From the NCBI GenBank assembly GCA_002077045.2, contig KZ111188.1:62001-126000 (forward strand): a DNA stretch of 64,000 nt, written 5' to 3'. The position numbers were made by a program, and so were the translations under genes. Of this stretch, positions 21,862-33,140 are shown in pieces (position 1 is the first letter of the stretch; each line of letters opens with the position of its first letter). The DNA is from Rachicladosporium sp. CCFEE 5018. Taxonomy: Eukaryota > Ascomycota > Dothideomycetes > Cladosporiales > Cladosporiaceae. The notes under the pieces are model-generated. The model was not told the DNA's origin. It was given only the letters and a program-made list of their open reading frames with translations, and did not search any database.

Positions 21862-23257
21862 CTACGTATCGATCGCTTCTAGAAAAGTCGCTAGTGCGTC
21901 GCGTATCTGCCGCCATCGCGTGTGTAGTGATGCCCACGCTGCAGCATTCTCTTTGTCAGTGACGCAAAGCCTATCAATGGCAGACACTTCTCGTTCAGAT
22001 TCAAGACGGTACTCGTCGAGAAAAGGCCGCAACCATGCAAAGACGGCATCTGACTGATCCTCGACCAGATCCTCGCCGTTCGTGGCAAAGTACTCCCACT
22101 CGTTGCAGCTCAACACTGCAGCGCGGACAGCGACTTGGGTCTTGAAGCAAGGCTCCCAGACTTGTGCACCACATCTGCTGCAGTTCGGTGACCCCGAGCA
22201 TGAGTTCTCTGCGGGTAGTAGAGCGTAGGAACCAAGATAGCCAAGATCCTGGAGCTGTGACTTGACATCTTCCGATAGCTGCGGGAGGATGACATGATCG
22301 AGTCGAATCTCATCATCTGGGCTGGCATGGTGGGTTGTTGACTCGGGGACAAAGCCGTAGTGTACGAGTAACTTGTCGCTCGAGTGGGCGCCGTAGGCGA
22401 ATGTGAGCTCCTCGCCTTCAGCTGAGGTACTAGGTCAGCGGATATACAGATTACAACGACCCCTCGAGTGGCTTACCTGTATAACTGATGCATGATATGG
22501 TCTTGCAGGGTAGAAGAAAGGTCGTAAACACAGAAGGGAAGAAGGTTCACTCACCGACATCACCAGCAGCCTTGACTTCGAACCCTCCTTCTCCAACGAT
22601 GACCTCACAGCTACCCTTCGCGGCATGATTCATGTAGTCTACCCAAGGACAAAGCACCCTCGAGCCTTTCCAGCTGAAGCTTCGACTGTTAGCAATGCAC
22701 CATGCATACCCGAACTCCCTCTCCCCAACTCCCACTACAATGACAGCCTTTCGCACAGCGGTCCAGTCTCTCGCATAGTCCGCTCTCTGCCTCGCCAGCG
22801 GCGCAGACACGGATGCTGGCAGATGCACCAGCACATGCTCCGGCCAGAACATTGGCATGCTCGCCTCGAAATCTTCCATCGTCGGCCAGGTCGCTGACCA
22901 TTCCATCAGCGCTCCCTCAGCAAGTGTAGCAGTGAGCGTGAAAGCTAGCTTCGCCTGCGGCGACGCTGTGCGATCGAGTCCATGACGTTCCAGCACCTTC
23001 GCATCGGGTCTGAATAGCGCGGCAGATGGAAAGTTGACAGTATTGGCGCCTGCTTTGATGTGTTGAGTTGCTACGAGACCGGCTCCGCGATCTGGCAGGA
23101 CTTTGGCAGCAGCAGACTTGATCGTGACGCCGCGGTTCTGAGCCCATGATGTGAAGAGTGCATGCTTGTCTGGTGCAACTACGGTTGGGGATAAAGTCGA
23201 AGAGATGGGACCTTCGATCGCGGCCGATACGCGGGCGCGCTTCGTCGAGCGGGTCAT
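21862..23257 (-). CDS. SET-domain lysine methyltransferase, SETD/Rubisco-LSMT type
   Basis: Exons 22555..23257 and 21862..22421 (420 aa); intron 133 nt, donor GTGAGT, acceptor CTCAG. The protein has an N-terminal basic segment, then a split SET domain. Visible SET landmarks are GAGLVATQHIKAGANTV, SFSWKG then LCPWVDYMNHA (the NH substrate/SAM-contacting motif) and GEELTFAYGAHSSD (the final GEEL..xYG motif, completed by the splice). The C-terminal part with a CSGSPNCSRCG cysteine cluster and helices fits the Rubisco-LSMT substrate-binding region. Such enzymes methylate ribosomal proteins or elongation factors (yeast Rkm/Efm type); the substrate cannot be told from sequence alone. Confidence 0.85.
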
Positions 23258-23777
23258 GTCTCTCCTTCATGCAGTATTGGCGCATAAGAGTGCGTCAACA
23301 ACTAGAAAGATCAACTTGTTGGAAAGTGAGGTCCATAACAAGGTACGGGCAGCGGCAGAAGCTTGGCAGGAGTTCATGACTAAATCCAAACTTCTTCCTC
23401 CACCTTCGAGACAGCGTGGCAACGTGGAGAGGCCGTGAAGCAGTATCCATCATTGTGGAATCATTGACACGCACCAGTTGCGCTAGCTGTGCCGAGATGC
23501 AAGCCAAGGAGTGTGTAAGATGCGCCGTCACATTAGAAGCTCGTTCCAGACCACCTCCGAGATGATGCGAGGCACTTGGCTCGCTTGCCGCAAATATGCA
23601 AGGCTGAGCAGTGGAGCAATCGATTGGCACGCTCACGATGTCGTCCCTGTCGTCCTAAACAGCGGGGGAAGCCTGCAGTATTCTCACCCTTTCTGGTTCC
23701 CTTTCTTAAGATGGCCTTCGATGCATGTTTCCTCGATCGCTGCCACTCTTCGTCTTCGAGCTCGCATAGCTTTGCAG
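23258..23777. other. intergenic, divergent promoter region
   Basis: 520 bases between the SET gene (minus) and the HET gene (plus), which diverge. No clear gene. Confidence 0.4.
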
Positions 23778-26700
23778 ATGGACTACTTCCCAACGCCAGC
23801 TGACTCACTTCCAGGCATTGATGTGCCGTTGCTCGCCCAGTATGTCCTTCCCTTTGATGCCGACAAAGAGAGCGTGGACTGCTTCATTGAATCACACGGC
23901 ACTGCTCCCCAAGCAGCATTGTTCCAGGCAGTCCACTTCTTCGGCCTAATCGAATCTCTGTTTGAGGGCAAAGTTCTCGTTGCAAAAAGCATCGTCTACA
24001 AATGGTCCCATAGTCCGGTGGCCACCCTCGTACGTCGATCGTCTTCAGGATGTCATGTCCGGCAGTCACAATAGAAGTAGAGCCCTTGCTGCGATGAGAG
24101 AAGGACAGGCCTTTCTTGGTTCTATCGAGGCGTCTGCTTGCTCGGCAGTGTCGCCGCTGTCGGCTCGCACTTCACCCTTTGCCGAAATTGTTCTGTCCGT
24201 ACAGATGCTTTGGGAAGTAATATCCTATGGACAGCTGCAGAACAGGCGGCCTCCAACCAGCACGAACTTCTCCAGCGAGCTTGCTGATCCGACTCCAATT
24301 TGCGTGGATTTCCTTGTAGCTCAGCTGGCTTCTCGTGGGTGGTGTCGGCGAGTCATCGGAGCTCTCTTGCGACAGACTCAGACCAAGCGCTCGGGCGTTA
24401 TGATGTCTTACTACCTGCTGAAGTTGAGGATGTTGACGATACATGCAGATCATACCGTCTGTACAGAGCACGAGTGTACGGCCAATAATGTCAAGCTTGA
24501 CGGTGCATACAAGACACGTCACACATCCTCATCATGTGTCTGCGATCACGTAGCTGTGAGTCCTGACTCTATCTGCGAGATGATCGGAAGGGGAAAGCTG
24601 CCCTTGGTGAAAATAGAGCTGAAATTTGGACGGATTCGGCTTTCCTTGCGAGAAGCAAGACCCCTCGATCGTTACGTCGCAGTGTCTCATGTCTGGTCCG
24701 AAGGCCTAGGGAATCCTACAGGTAACGGGTTGCCCGAGTGCCAGTTGAATCTGCTTTGGCGACGTCTCCGGAACTTGCCCAACGCCGGCAATGTGTCCTT
24801 CCACGAGTCGCGGTACTGGCGACCGGCTCTGGCATCAAACGACTGGTTTCTGGTGTGGATGGACACACTGTGCATTCCGACAAGGCCCGAGGATGAGACG
24901 TTTCGCGCGCGCGCCATCGATCGCATGAATCTGGTTTACGCCGTTGCGGACAAAGTACTCGTGTTGGACGCAGGACTGGAGAACGCACGTATCGGGGCAT
25001 CCGAGATGGCCGAGACTGCAGCTCGAATCGCTTTCAGCACCTGGATGTCGCGGTCGTGGACGTTACAGGAGGGTGTTCTCGCCCGCGACTGCTTCTTCCA
25101 ATTCAACGATGGTGCAATAGAGCCTTCAGTCCAGTTCAAGCGCTGCGATACTCGGCAACATTCTCGCTATCTTGTAGCTGGGGATTGCTCGCGCGCCATG
25201 TGCCGCGCTCGGAAGCTTCGCAACGCAGGGCACAGCGCCAGACGCGAAGGCGAAGCAGCGATGCCGAGCATAGTTGAGTTTCGTCTGTTCCAAATGTTTT
25301 ACACGACTGTTAATCTGGCGCTGAAGCCCGCGGTACCAGATGCCGTGCCAGAATGGTACGGTGTGGCAACCATCGAAACACGATCGAAACGTTTTAGGAA
25401 CATATGGAACTCCCTCGCCTTGAGATCGACATCAATGCAGAGCGACCTGCATCTGATTTTCGCGAACCTGCTACACTACTCGACTGCATCAATGACGGCA
25501 GCGCTAGTGGATGACCGTATGCGCTCCATCTTGACGATGACAGAGGAGCTTCCCGTCGGCCTACTGTTCAACTCAGGACCACGGCTGGGCCATAACGAAA
25601 ATGGGTACAACCGTTGGATCCCAGTCTCGCCAAGCACTTCCTTGATCAGAGGCACTGGCGCCATGCGCTTGACGCGTGATCGCTTGTGGCTAGATTCTGC
25701 TAACTCTTCTGACACACTCGCGCTTCTGCTTGCGACGGGCTTGAAGAGGTGCAACGATGTATACATACGATATACGGCTGGGAAAGCCGTGATAAATTAC
25801 CTGAAGCTTACAGCCCGACAGACAGAGGACGACTGCTTCCACAGGGAAGAGCTCCATCAAGTATGCTATATCATCGATGAGGACCTCATGTGCAAAGAGG
25901 ACGATGACTCACTCACTCGGCCGTGGCAGACTAGAACATGCGCCGCCCGACTGGCTGTTGTGCACCAAAGCACTGAGACGGAATGGCACGGGTTTCAAGA
26001 TGACAATCCAGAGCCCACAAGAGTGAGTCTAAAAGCGGTGTATGACTGTCCGATTGAAGCTCGATGGCTTCCTGGCGATGCCATGATCCCACCCGGGCCG
26101 GAAGTTTTCATCGTTGATAGCGAAGACATAGACCTTGGCATTCAATATGTGTCAGGTCGCACATGTCCATGGAGGATGGAGATTGATTCCCGTAAGACAT
26201 TCCGTCCGTGCATCACGAGACATACACTGACACAGAGCAAGGGTCAACGAATGCGCACCCACTGCTGGTCCAACGGCCTGAACTCGAGAACAGTGATCTG
26301 ATAATCAAGATCAGAGGGGTCTTCATCGTCTTCGCCCTCAGCTTGCATGTCATCATTCACGTCGTCCTTGTTGTACTGCGGATCGTGATCGCAGTGCACA
26401 TAGGATGGCGTGGGACCACCCTCCTCTACAAAGCCTCCCTTGTATTGGCTTTTCCTTGCGTCTTTGACTTTATTGGAGGAGTCGCCAGTCTGGGCCCTGC
26501 ATTAATGTTTCTTATAGATCGGCGTCGGGCTGATGCTCTGAGAAGCATAGATATTGCTTGGATAATCTTGGTTTTCTTACATCTATGCATGTGGATCTTC
26601 ACCGCGTTGGTGTTCCTTGGGGTCGAACTGATGCTTCAGCAAGCCTTGCACGATGCGTACGACGAACGTTGGCCAGAGGTCAAGGGCTGGTGCTATCGGT

Positions 26701-27506
26701 GGACGTACGGCGCACCGGGTTCGTTGCGAAAAATGCTTCGAAAGATGGGGATCGAATCCGATCCGTCAACTTGGCCGGATAGAGTTGAAAAGGTCCTGGA
26801 AGAATATGCGCGTGTGATCGCGCAGAAGTATCAAAGTTCGTGCACCAAACGGGTTGTCGAACTACTATTCTCCACCCTAAGATCTGTACAACATCATGAC
26901 GCCGAGCTCGTTGCAGCACGCAAGTCCGATGACACCCTACCACCGACTGCTGCTGTGTGTCGGCACTGTGAGTGGCAGACCGACACGTGGTACCATTGCG
27001 TGGAAGACGACCATGTTTTGTGCAAAGACTGCACGGAGGCAATAGCGCAGTGCACGCAAAACGGCCACGAACTCGTGGAGAGGCGAGGTACTACTCTGAT
27101 ATCTCAAGTTGGACTGCACGACGTTGGCGGAGCGACTCAGTTAGGTAGCTCACGCGCGTCATCGCTCTCGACTGTCCAGAGCCGCAGGACAACGCGCAGG
27201 CCCATTCGTACTCCCACCCTCAATACAGCTTTGGAACTGCAGGCACTGCGTGGCTCCATCAGCCCGCAAAGTCTGGAACGAGGGGTGGACATCTCAAACG
27301 CGGAAGATGCTACCTTCCTGCCGGGTCGAGGCTGGACCGAGGATGACGATGTGGGCAACAGCGCGGCAGGCTGGGCTCTACTTGAGCGACTCGAGTATAT
27401 ATCTGCCAAGGCTATACATGTGACATGGTCTGGGTATGATGTAGCAACGGACTGGATCCAAGCAAGGAAGAGACAGCTGGGTTCCGGGGCTATCCGTCTA
27501 AGATGA
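23778..27506 (+). CDS. HET-domain protein with membrane segments and ZZ-like zinc module
   Basis: Proposed exons 23778..24029, 24109..26191, 26236..27506 (1201 aa). Heterokaryon-incompatibility type protein. The HET domain lies at about residues 280-460: YVAVSHVWSEGLGN, WMDTLCIP, RAIDRMNLVYAVADKVLVLD and SRSWTLQEGVLARDCFFQF. The second intron (44 nt, GTAAGA...ACTGACACAG) is well supported and joins the HET part to a segment with several transmembrane stretches (FIVFALSLHVIIHVVLVVL and others). A cysteine/histidine module follows (CRHCEWQTDTWYHC, then DHVLCKDC), resembling a ZZ-type zinc finger. The first intron (79 nt, GTACGT...GGACAG) is less sure: the two frames could instead be joined by a one-base indel near 24030, or the protein could start in the downstream frame. 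HET proteins trigger cell death on allorecognition; membrane plus ZZ in one chain is not the usual layout. Confidence 0.75.
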
Positions 27507-27598
27507 GGCAGTGTGCACCTTCTGCATTGTAGTGCGATAGTAGGTCCTACTGTACATCAATGTGCACAAGCGTGCGGGACAGTATAAGACAGATCACC

Positions 27599-28022
27599 TC
27601 AAGCGATGGAGATCATCTCCGCAGCTATATCTCCTTGATCCAGTGCTTCTATGAGGCTACCATACATGATACGCGAATGCAAGCCACTCTCCCAGAGCAT
27701 CGCGAGCCCCAGTAGATGTCTCGGAGATAGCGCTTGTACTTGGACTACGGGCTCGAAGGCTTGTACAAGTCTGACACTCAAGAGGGATCCCCTTGTCATC
27801 CATAGCGATGGCCAAGCCAACCAAACGCTGCTCCTCACGATTAACGGCAACTGCAGCCTCCGTGGGGAGCGTCCCTATGGTATCTGCGGCATCATAGTCG
27901 ACTGTGATACTATAAGATGGCAGTGAGAGACCCAGAAAAGCATAGATCTTGTCGCGAGGATCAGTACTTTGACAGACGCGAGCGTGTGTCATTGGGGCCG
28001 TGTGAAGAGCTGTAGGAGCCAC
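27599..28022 (-). pseudogene. HET-protein fragment
   Basis: A minus-strand frame contains the stretch STDPRDKIYAFLGL then SITVDYDAADTIG, which is the conserved region just downstream of the HET domain in many fungal HET proteins (DPRDKIYA[FL]LGL). No HET core, start or full domain is present on either side, and the frame ends without homology. It sits tail-to-tail with the intact HET gene (ending 27506), so it may be a relic of a second HET gene. Confidence 0.55.
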
Positions 28023-28067
28023 CTACTGTATGCACAGATTATACTACTATATACACAAGATACATCA

Positions 28068-29981
28068 CTATGCCCCTTCCCTCCTTTTGACCGGCCCCAT
28101 CAACGCCTTCCAAGCAACCGCTATGCGCTTCCACTTCGGCACCGTCGCCCGCCCAGCTTTCACTTTGTACCCAGGCGTCCGCAGTTCGCGTGCGATCTGC
28201 ATGTAGCTCTCCACCGCGACCCGCATGGGCGCTCTCGCTGGACTCGGTAGCTCCTCAATGGCGCCCACGCTTCGCTCATAGGACAGGAATGACCTATCAA
28301 GCAGTCGAGACCGCATCGTCTCGATTTTGCGCGAGAGAAAGTCGTCATCTGGCTTTCCTATGATGAGCGCTGAGAGAAACGACTCCGATGTCAGCTTCTC
28401 TTTCTTCAGCCACGGTGGCGGGACATACGATCTCCCGTTCACAGCGTCTACGGCGAGGTCGCGAGCGATGTTGGTGTACTGCAGTGCGATGCCCATGTCG
28501 TTCCCAGCGCTCATCAGCCGCTTCGCTTCCGCTTCTGAAGCGCCTGGGTAGTGATGCAGCACTAGCTGAATGCACAGCAGGGCGACTGTGCCAGCCACTC
28601 GCGCACCGTAGATATCGAGATCCGCTTCGGATCTGATGGGTGTAGTGTGCAAAGCGCCGGCTTTGCTGAACTCAAGGTCCATCTCGAAGCCTTTCAGCAG
28701 TTCGAACAAAGGCTCGGGGTTCAACCGCTCAGTCGGGAGAAGCATAAGCGTGAGCACAGCATCCTGCGGAAAGTTCTGTACGGCGTAGTGCGTCGCGACG
28801 CCCTGATTGCGATCGCGCGCATGGCGCAGACTGCCGTCGCCGCCTTTTGTCGGTGCGCTGTAGGAAAATTCGAGGTATTTCCTCAACTTCTGAACCCAGT
28901 CTCTCGCTTCGGCAGGCGATTGCGCGTTATCGATCAAATCGTCCGCGACGCGGCAGAAGGAGTAGAGCAGCACCAAGTCGATCCGTAGCCGTCCGCTGAA
29001 GGTCCCGCTTGCGAGGTAGAAGCTGCGGCTCTTGCGCTTTAGTCTGTCCACAGACTGCTGCAGGCCTAGTATTCGGTCTTCATCATAGGCTGCTGCTGGT
29101 AGCAGCAGCGCGCGTACTAGTAGCGCTGGTGAAGGGAGAGCTGGGCTTTCCGAGAAGTGCGCAGGGAAGATGTTCAGCACTGCGACTGCGTTGTCGAAGG
29201 CTACTAGGCCGAAGACAATCAAGCAATTGGTGAGGGCGAAGAAGACAGCTTCTTCTAGCTCGAGTCCGAAGCCGGGCACGTAGATGCCTGTTTTTGTGCC
29301 AGAGTTCACGACCCATGTTCCGCGCTTTAGTGCGAGCGAGTCTACGACCCAGAGATAGAGCGTGGGCACTACGATCGGCAGCCATGTAGTCGTCCATGGT
29401 AGGTTTACCAGTAGCTGGTATGCCAGACTCCACAGCAAAAACAAAAACGGACATGCCCACGCCAGAATCAATCCCAGATACGTCCTCTCCTTCCCCTCCC
29501 TGATCCAATCCGCACTTTTCTTAATCACCAGCCCCAGCCCCACTTGCCCAACAAGCTTCACCCATTTCCAACTATCGCCCTTCTTCTCCCGCGCGAGATA
29601 CACAGGATGCAGCGTCGCCTTGCTACATAGCAGATACAGCACCGTTGTATTCCAAGTCTGGATCACGAAGAAGAAGACCTCCTCTAACGGGATGTCGAAG
29701 AGTTTGGGTCCGATTATGACCGAAGCAGGGTAGGACCAGATGTTTGTGCGGATCAAGTAGCTGTCCCAGGGGATTGTGGAGAGGACTGCTATGATTATGA
29801 GGAAGGCGAGTTTGTAGGTGTCGAGGCGGGTATGGAGGGGGTAGTATAGGGCAGAGAGGAGGACGGCAGGAGGGATGGTGTATTTCAGATGTCTTAGACA
29901 ATGGTATCAGCTACGGAATTCCTATCTTCTCTACCAGAAATATGGATGCAGAACCTACACAATCGCATAATCATAGCCCAT
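28068..29981 (-). CDS. carRA: bifunctional lycopene cyclase / phytoene synthase (CarRA, AL-2 type)
   Basis: Exons 29959..29981 and 28068..29892 (615 aa); intron 66 nt, donor GTAGGT, acceptor CTAAG. The splice gives MGYDYAIVHLKYTIPPAVLL, the conserved start of this family. The N-terminal part (about 1-235) is the membrane lycopene cyclase domain with seven hydrophobic segments and the repeated acidic motifs PLEEVFFF and LEEAVFF. The C-terminal part (about 280-600) is phytoene synthase with both Asp-rich sites, RVADDLID near residue 325 and NIARDLAVDA near 485, which bind diphosphate through Mg. It condenses two geranylgeranyl diphosphates to phytoene and later cyclises lycopene ends to beta-ionone rings. 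It is divergent to carX over 722 bp, beside carB and the opsin. Confidence 0.97.
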
Positions 29982-30703
29982 GGTCTTCGTGTGCGACCCC
30001 GCTTGATCGCGGTCAATGAGTGTGGTGGTGGTCGTTCGCTCGCAAGCAGTCGCTTTTAGTGTGCATTGCACGTTATGCGGTAATATACATTATGTGCTGG
30101 CGGAACGACGAACAATCAAATTCGGACACTGTGTTCGCAAAGAGAGTTGTTGGACCGCTCCCACGAGTCGACCACGAGGCCGCGGCGACTGGAGCTTGTT
30201 GAGATCCGCCCAGCAACGCCAAAGCTGGAAAGCGTCTGCGAGGAGTACTGCAGCGCATGGCTTGGCCCGGCCCGTGGCGACGCAGACGAGATTTCTCCGA
30301 TAGATCACGTGGCGGAAGTGAATCGAGCGGGGGAATGGTGGAAGACAGAAGGTGCAACGGAAGCGAGAGCTGCATCAACTTCTGGCAGCTCAGTCACGAA
30401 TGACATCAGAAAACTCGATCGTGCCCCTGCAGATCGAGGTTGGCAGGCAACGGGCGTTAAACGAGCTTTGAACAAGCGGCGTGAAAAGCGGGGACGCGCT
30501 TCATCCGGATCACAGCGAGGCACGGTCGACGGCTGTGGACATGTGAAAGTGGAGAGGGAGAGAGGAGTGCATGCTCGCCATCTAGTCTACCAGAGGGGCG
30601 ACATGACAATTCTGGAGTTGCGAGACGTTCGTCAATGCTCTAGTTGTGTTGACGCTGTTGTTGTCCTTACACCACAGCTCCGCTACAGCTAGAGACAGCG
30701 GAC
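29982..30703. promoter_or_regulatory. divergent carRA / carX promoter region
   Basis: 722 bases between the start codons of carRA (minus) and carX (plus), both needed for retinal, so both promoters must be here. GATCG-type cores occur at 30417-30421 and 30432-30436, twelve bases apart. White-collar photoreceptor complexes bind GATC-containing elements upstream of light-induced fungal carotenoid genes; that these are such sites is inference. Open frames in the region have no family resemblance. Confidence 0.5.
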
Positions 30704-32848
30704 ATGGTCGTAGCAGGCCAGAAACGCAAGCGAGGCGGCAGCGACAACATATTGCCTACACCACAACCACGGCATCCATATCTGACTGGCAACTTCGCAC
30801 CCATCGAGAAGACGATCCCTCTCACGCCATGCACATACACCGGCACCATCCCAGAGGAACTGGCCGACGGCGAGTACGTCCGCAATGGCAGCAACCCAGT
30901 CTCCAACAGCGACCTAGGCCGTGATGCACACTGGTTCGATGGTGATGGTATGCTGGCTGGTGTGTTGTTCCGGAAGGACGAGACGACAGGCAGCATACGG
31001 CCCGAGTTTGTCAACCAGTACATCCTCACAGACGTGTACTTGAGCTCCATCGGGTCGAAACGATTGAAGGTGCCGATACTACCCAGTATAGCTACTTTAG
31101 TCAACCCTTTGTCGAGCTTCTTTTGGGTCACACTACGGATCCTGCGGACGATATTGCTGGTCATATTGTCGCATCTGCCGGGCTCAAAGCAGAAGATCAA
31201 GAAGATCAGTGTGGCGAACACGAACATCGTGTATCACGATGGGCGAGCATTGGCATTATGTGAGAGTGGACCGCCACTACGGATACAGCTCCCTGGCTTG
31301 GAGACAGTGGGCTGGTATGATGGCGCCACTGCGGAGGGCGAGCCAGTGGATGCACAGTCGACAGAGAAAGAGCATGTGCTAGGTGAAGGCAGCGGATTGA
31401 TCAGCTTCATGCGGGAGTGGACTACAGCACATCCGAAGCTTGATCCGAAGAGCAAGGAGATGCTTATGTTTCATGCTAGCTTCGCGCCGCCATATGTGCA
31501 GTACTCGATTGTGCCGCAAAGCAAGACGATGGACCAGGCAGGCGCACCGCTACAGAAGGTGCTCAATGCTGCTGTGCCTGGCGTGCGAGGGGCTCGAATG
31601 ATGCACGACTTTGGCGTCTCGTCTTCGCACACCATCATCATGGACTTGCCACTGTCGCTTGATCCGCTGCTCCAACTGCAAGGCAAGCCGCCTGTCAGCT
31701 ACGACTCGAGCAAACCATCACGCTTCGGCGTCTTTCCTCGACGAGAGCCAGAGAAGGCAACCTGGTTCGAAACAGACGCATGCTGCATCTTCCACACAGC
31801 CAACTCATGGGACGATGTCGATACTAGCGGCAAGACATCTGCAGTCAACATGCTCGCCTGCCGCCTCACCTCCGCGACCATGATCTTCGCCACGGGCAAT
31901 ATTGCACCCCCAGCACCACCTAAGAAAACCAGTACAGACGCCTTGCCAAAGAAACGCATGTCCTTCTTCTCTAAGTACAATCTCGACACCGAAGCCTCAG
32001 TCTACCAACGCCACGGACGTGTCGAGTCGACAGAAGAGGAGAAAGAATCCCTTCTCCACGTCACCTCTACTGAGATATCTTCTCTGGTTGACAACGACGA
32101 AGATGAAGAAGACCGTTTCGACGAAGACCAATGCCGTCTCTACTACTACCAGTTCGACCTTTCCACCTCCCACATAACCCACCAATGGGCGCTCGCCTCC
32201 ATCCCCTTCGAGTTCCCCTCCGTGCATCCAGACCTCGAAATGAGCGAAGCAAAATACGTCTACGGCTGCTCCACCTCCACGACATCCTTCGGCTCCGCCC
32301 TCGGCAAAGCAACAAAAATCGACATCCTCGTGAAAGTGGACGTCACCACCCTCATCGCCCGTGGTCGCGCGAATCCACCCCGCAGCGTCTCTGGCGTCGT
32401 TGATCCGCGGCCAATGGCGGATGTGATAACTTCCAATGACCCTGCGGATCCGATCAGAGTCTTCCAGATGCCCGATGGTTGGTATGCACAAGAACCGCGG
32501 TTCGTGCCTGCTGCTGCTAAGCGGAGCGAAGACGATGGGTTTCTGCTTTTCTACGCTTTCGACGAGGCGCAGTTGACGCTCACGGGCGATACGCCGCTGG
32601 ATGAGGGCGAGGCGAGGGCGAGGAGCGAGTTGTGGGTTGTGGATGCCCGAGATATGCGGACGGTCATCGCGCAGGTAAGACTCCCGCAGCGTGTACCGTA
32701 CGGACTGCATGGGGGTTGGTTTACGGGCGAGCAGGTGAGGGGACAGAGGGAGGTGGAAAAGGTGAGAAGTGTGGTGAAGGTGTTGGAAGAGAACGAAGGT
32801 GGTGTTTGGATGGGCATCCGGGACTCGATTGAGAAGTTCCTGGCATAA
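30704..32848 (+). CDS. carX: carotenoid cleavage oxygenase (CarX type, beta-carotene to retinal)
   Basis: Intronless, 714 aa. Member of the Fe(II) carotenoid oxygenase (RPE65/CCD) family. Four iron-binding histidines are in place: His257 (MFHASF), His301 (MMHDFGVS), His364 (IFHTANSWDD) and His669 (LHGGWFTGEQ). The N-terminus has GTIPEELADGEYVRNGSNP and HWFDGDGMLAGV, the usual first blades of the propeller. A hydrophobic insertion near residues 135-155 could dip into the membrane. Ascomycetes have two clades, CarX (symmetrical cleavage of beta-carotene to retinal) and CarT/CAO-2 (torulene to apocarotenal). Placement between carRA and carB in a cluster with an opsin favours CarX; length (about 700 aa) agrees. 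A long acidic insertion around 440-470 (EEEKESLL, DNDEDEEDRFDEDQ) is poorly conserved. Confidence 0.88.
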   Translation: MVVAGQKRKRGGSDNILPTPQPRHPYLTGNFAPIEKTIPLTPCTYTGTIPEELADGEYVRNGSNPVSNSDLGRDAHWFDGDGMLAGVLFRKDETTGSIRPEFVNQYILTDVYLSSIGSKRLKVPILPSIATLVNPLSSFFWVTLRILRTILLVILSHLPGSKQKIKKISVANTNIVYHDGRALALCESGPPLRIQLPGLETVGWYDGATAEGEPVDAQSTEKEHVLGEGSGLISFMREWTTAHPKLDPKSKEMLMFHASFAPPYVQYSIVPQSKTMDQAGAPLQKVLNAAVPGVRGARMMHDFGVSSSHTIIMDLPLSLDPLLQLQGKPPVSYDSSKPSRFGVFPRREPEKATWFETDACCIFHTANSWDDVDTSGKTSAVNMLACRLTSATMIFATGNIAPPAPPKKTSTDALPKKRMSFFSKYNLDTEASVYQRHGRVESTEEEKESLLHVTSTEISSLVDNDEDEEDRFDEDQCRLYYYQFDLSTSHITHQWALASIPFEFPSVHPDLEMSEAKYVYGCSTSTTSFGSALGKATKIDILVKVDVTTLIARGRANPPRSVSGVVDPRPMADVITSNDPADPIRVFQMPDGWYAQEPRFVPAAAKRSEDDGFLLFYAFDEAQLTLTGDTPLDEGEARARSELWVVDARDMRTVIAQVRLPQRVPYGLHGGWFTGEQVRGQREVEKVRSVVKVLEENEGGVWMGIRDSIEKFLA

Positions 32849-33140
32849 TGAGGCATTGATGGCGCTGGGGATTTGTACATACGATATACCCATTATGTGA
32901 ACAGTACATACCACCACTGCACTTACCTTTCTTTGCAGCCTCTCATCATCCCGTTGATCTACCATCTGATCAAATCGACATATTTGACCAATGCACAAGT
33001 AGATGTAGCTGTCAACGACTTACTCGCTACTGCGGGCTCGGCGCCTCAAGCTCCCGTCTCGACTTGCACGTGAAAGTCAACAACCTCATCTTTCTCAACA
33101 TGGCAATCTCCAACTCCACGCACCCATATTCGCCCTTACG

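Noticed and set aside
30016..30692. Plus-strand frames in the carRA/carX spacer
   Set aside because: Arg/Ala-rich composition without family; the region is best read as a divergent promoter.
31997..32998. 333-codon minus-strand frame antisense to carX
   Set aside because: Low-complexity, overlaps a conserved oxygenase completely, no family resemblance.
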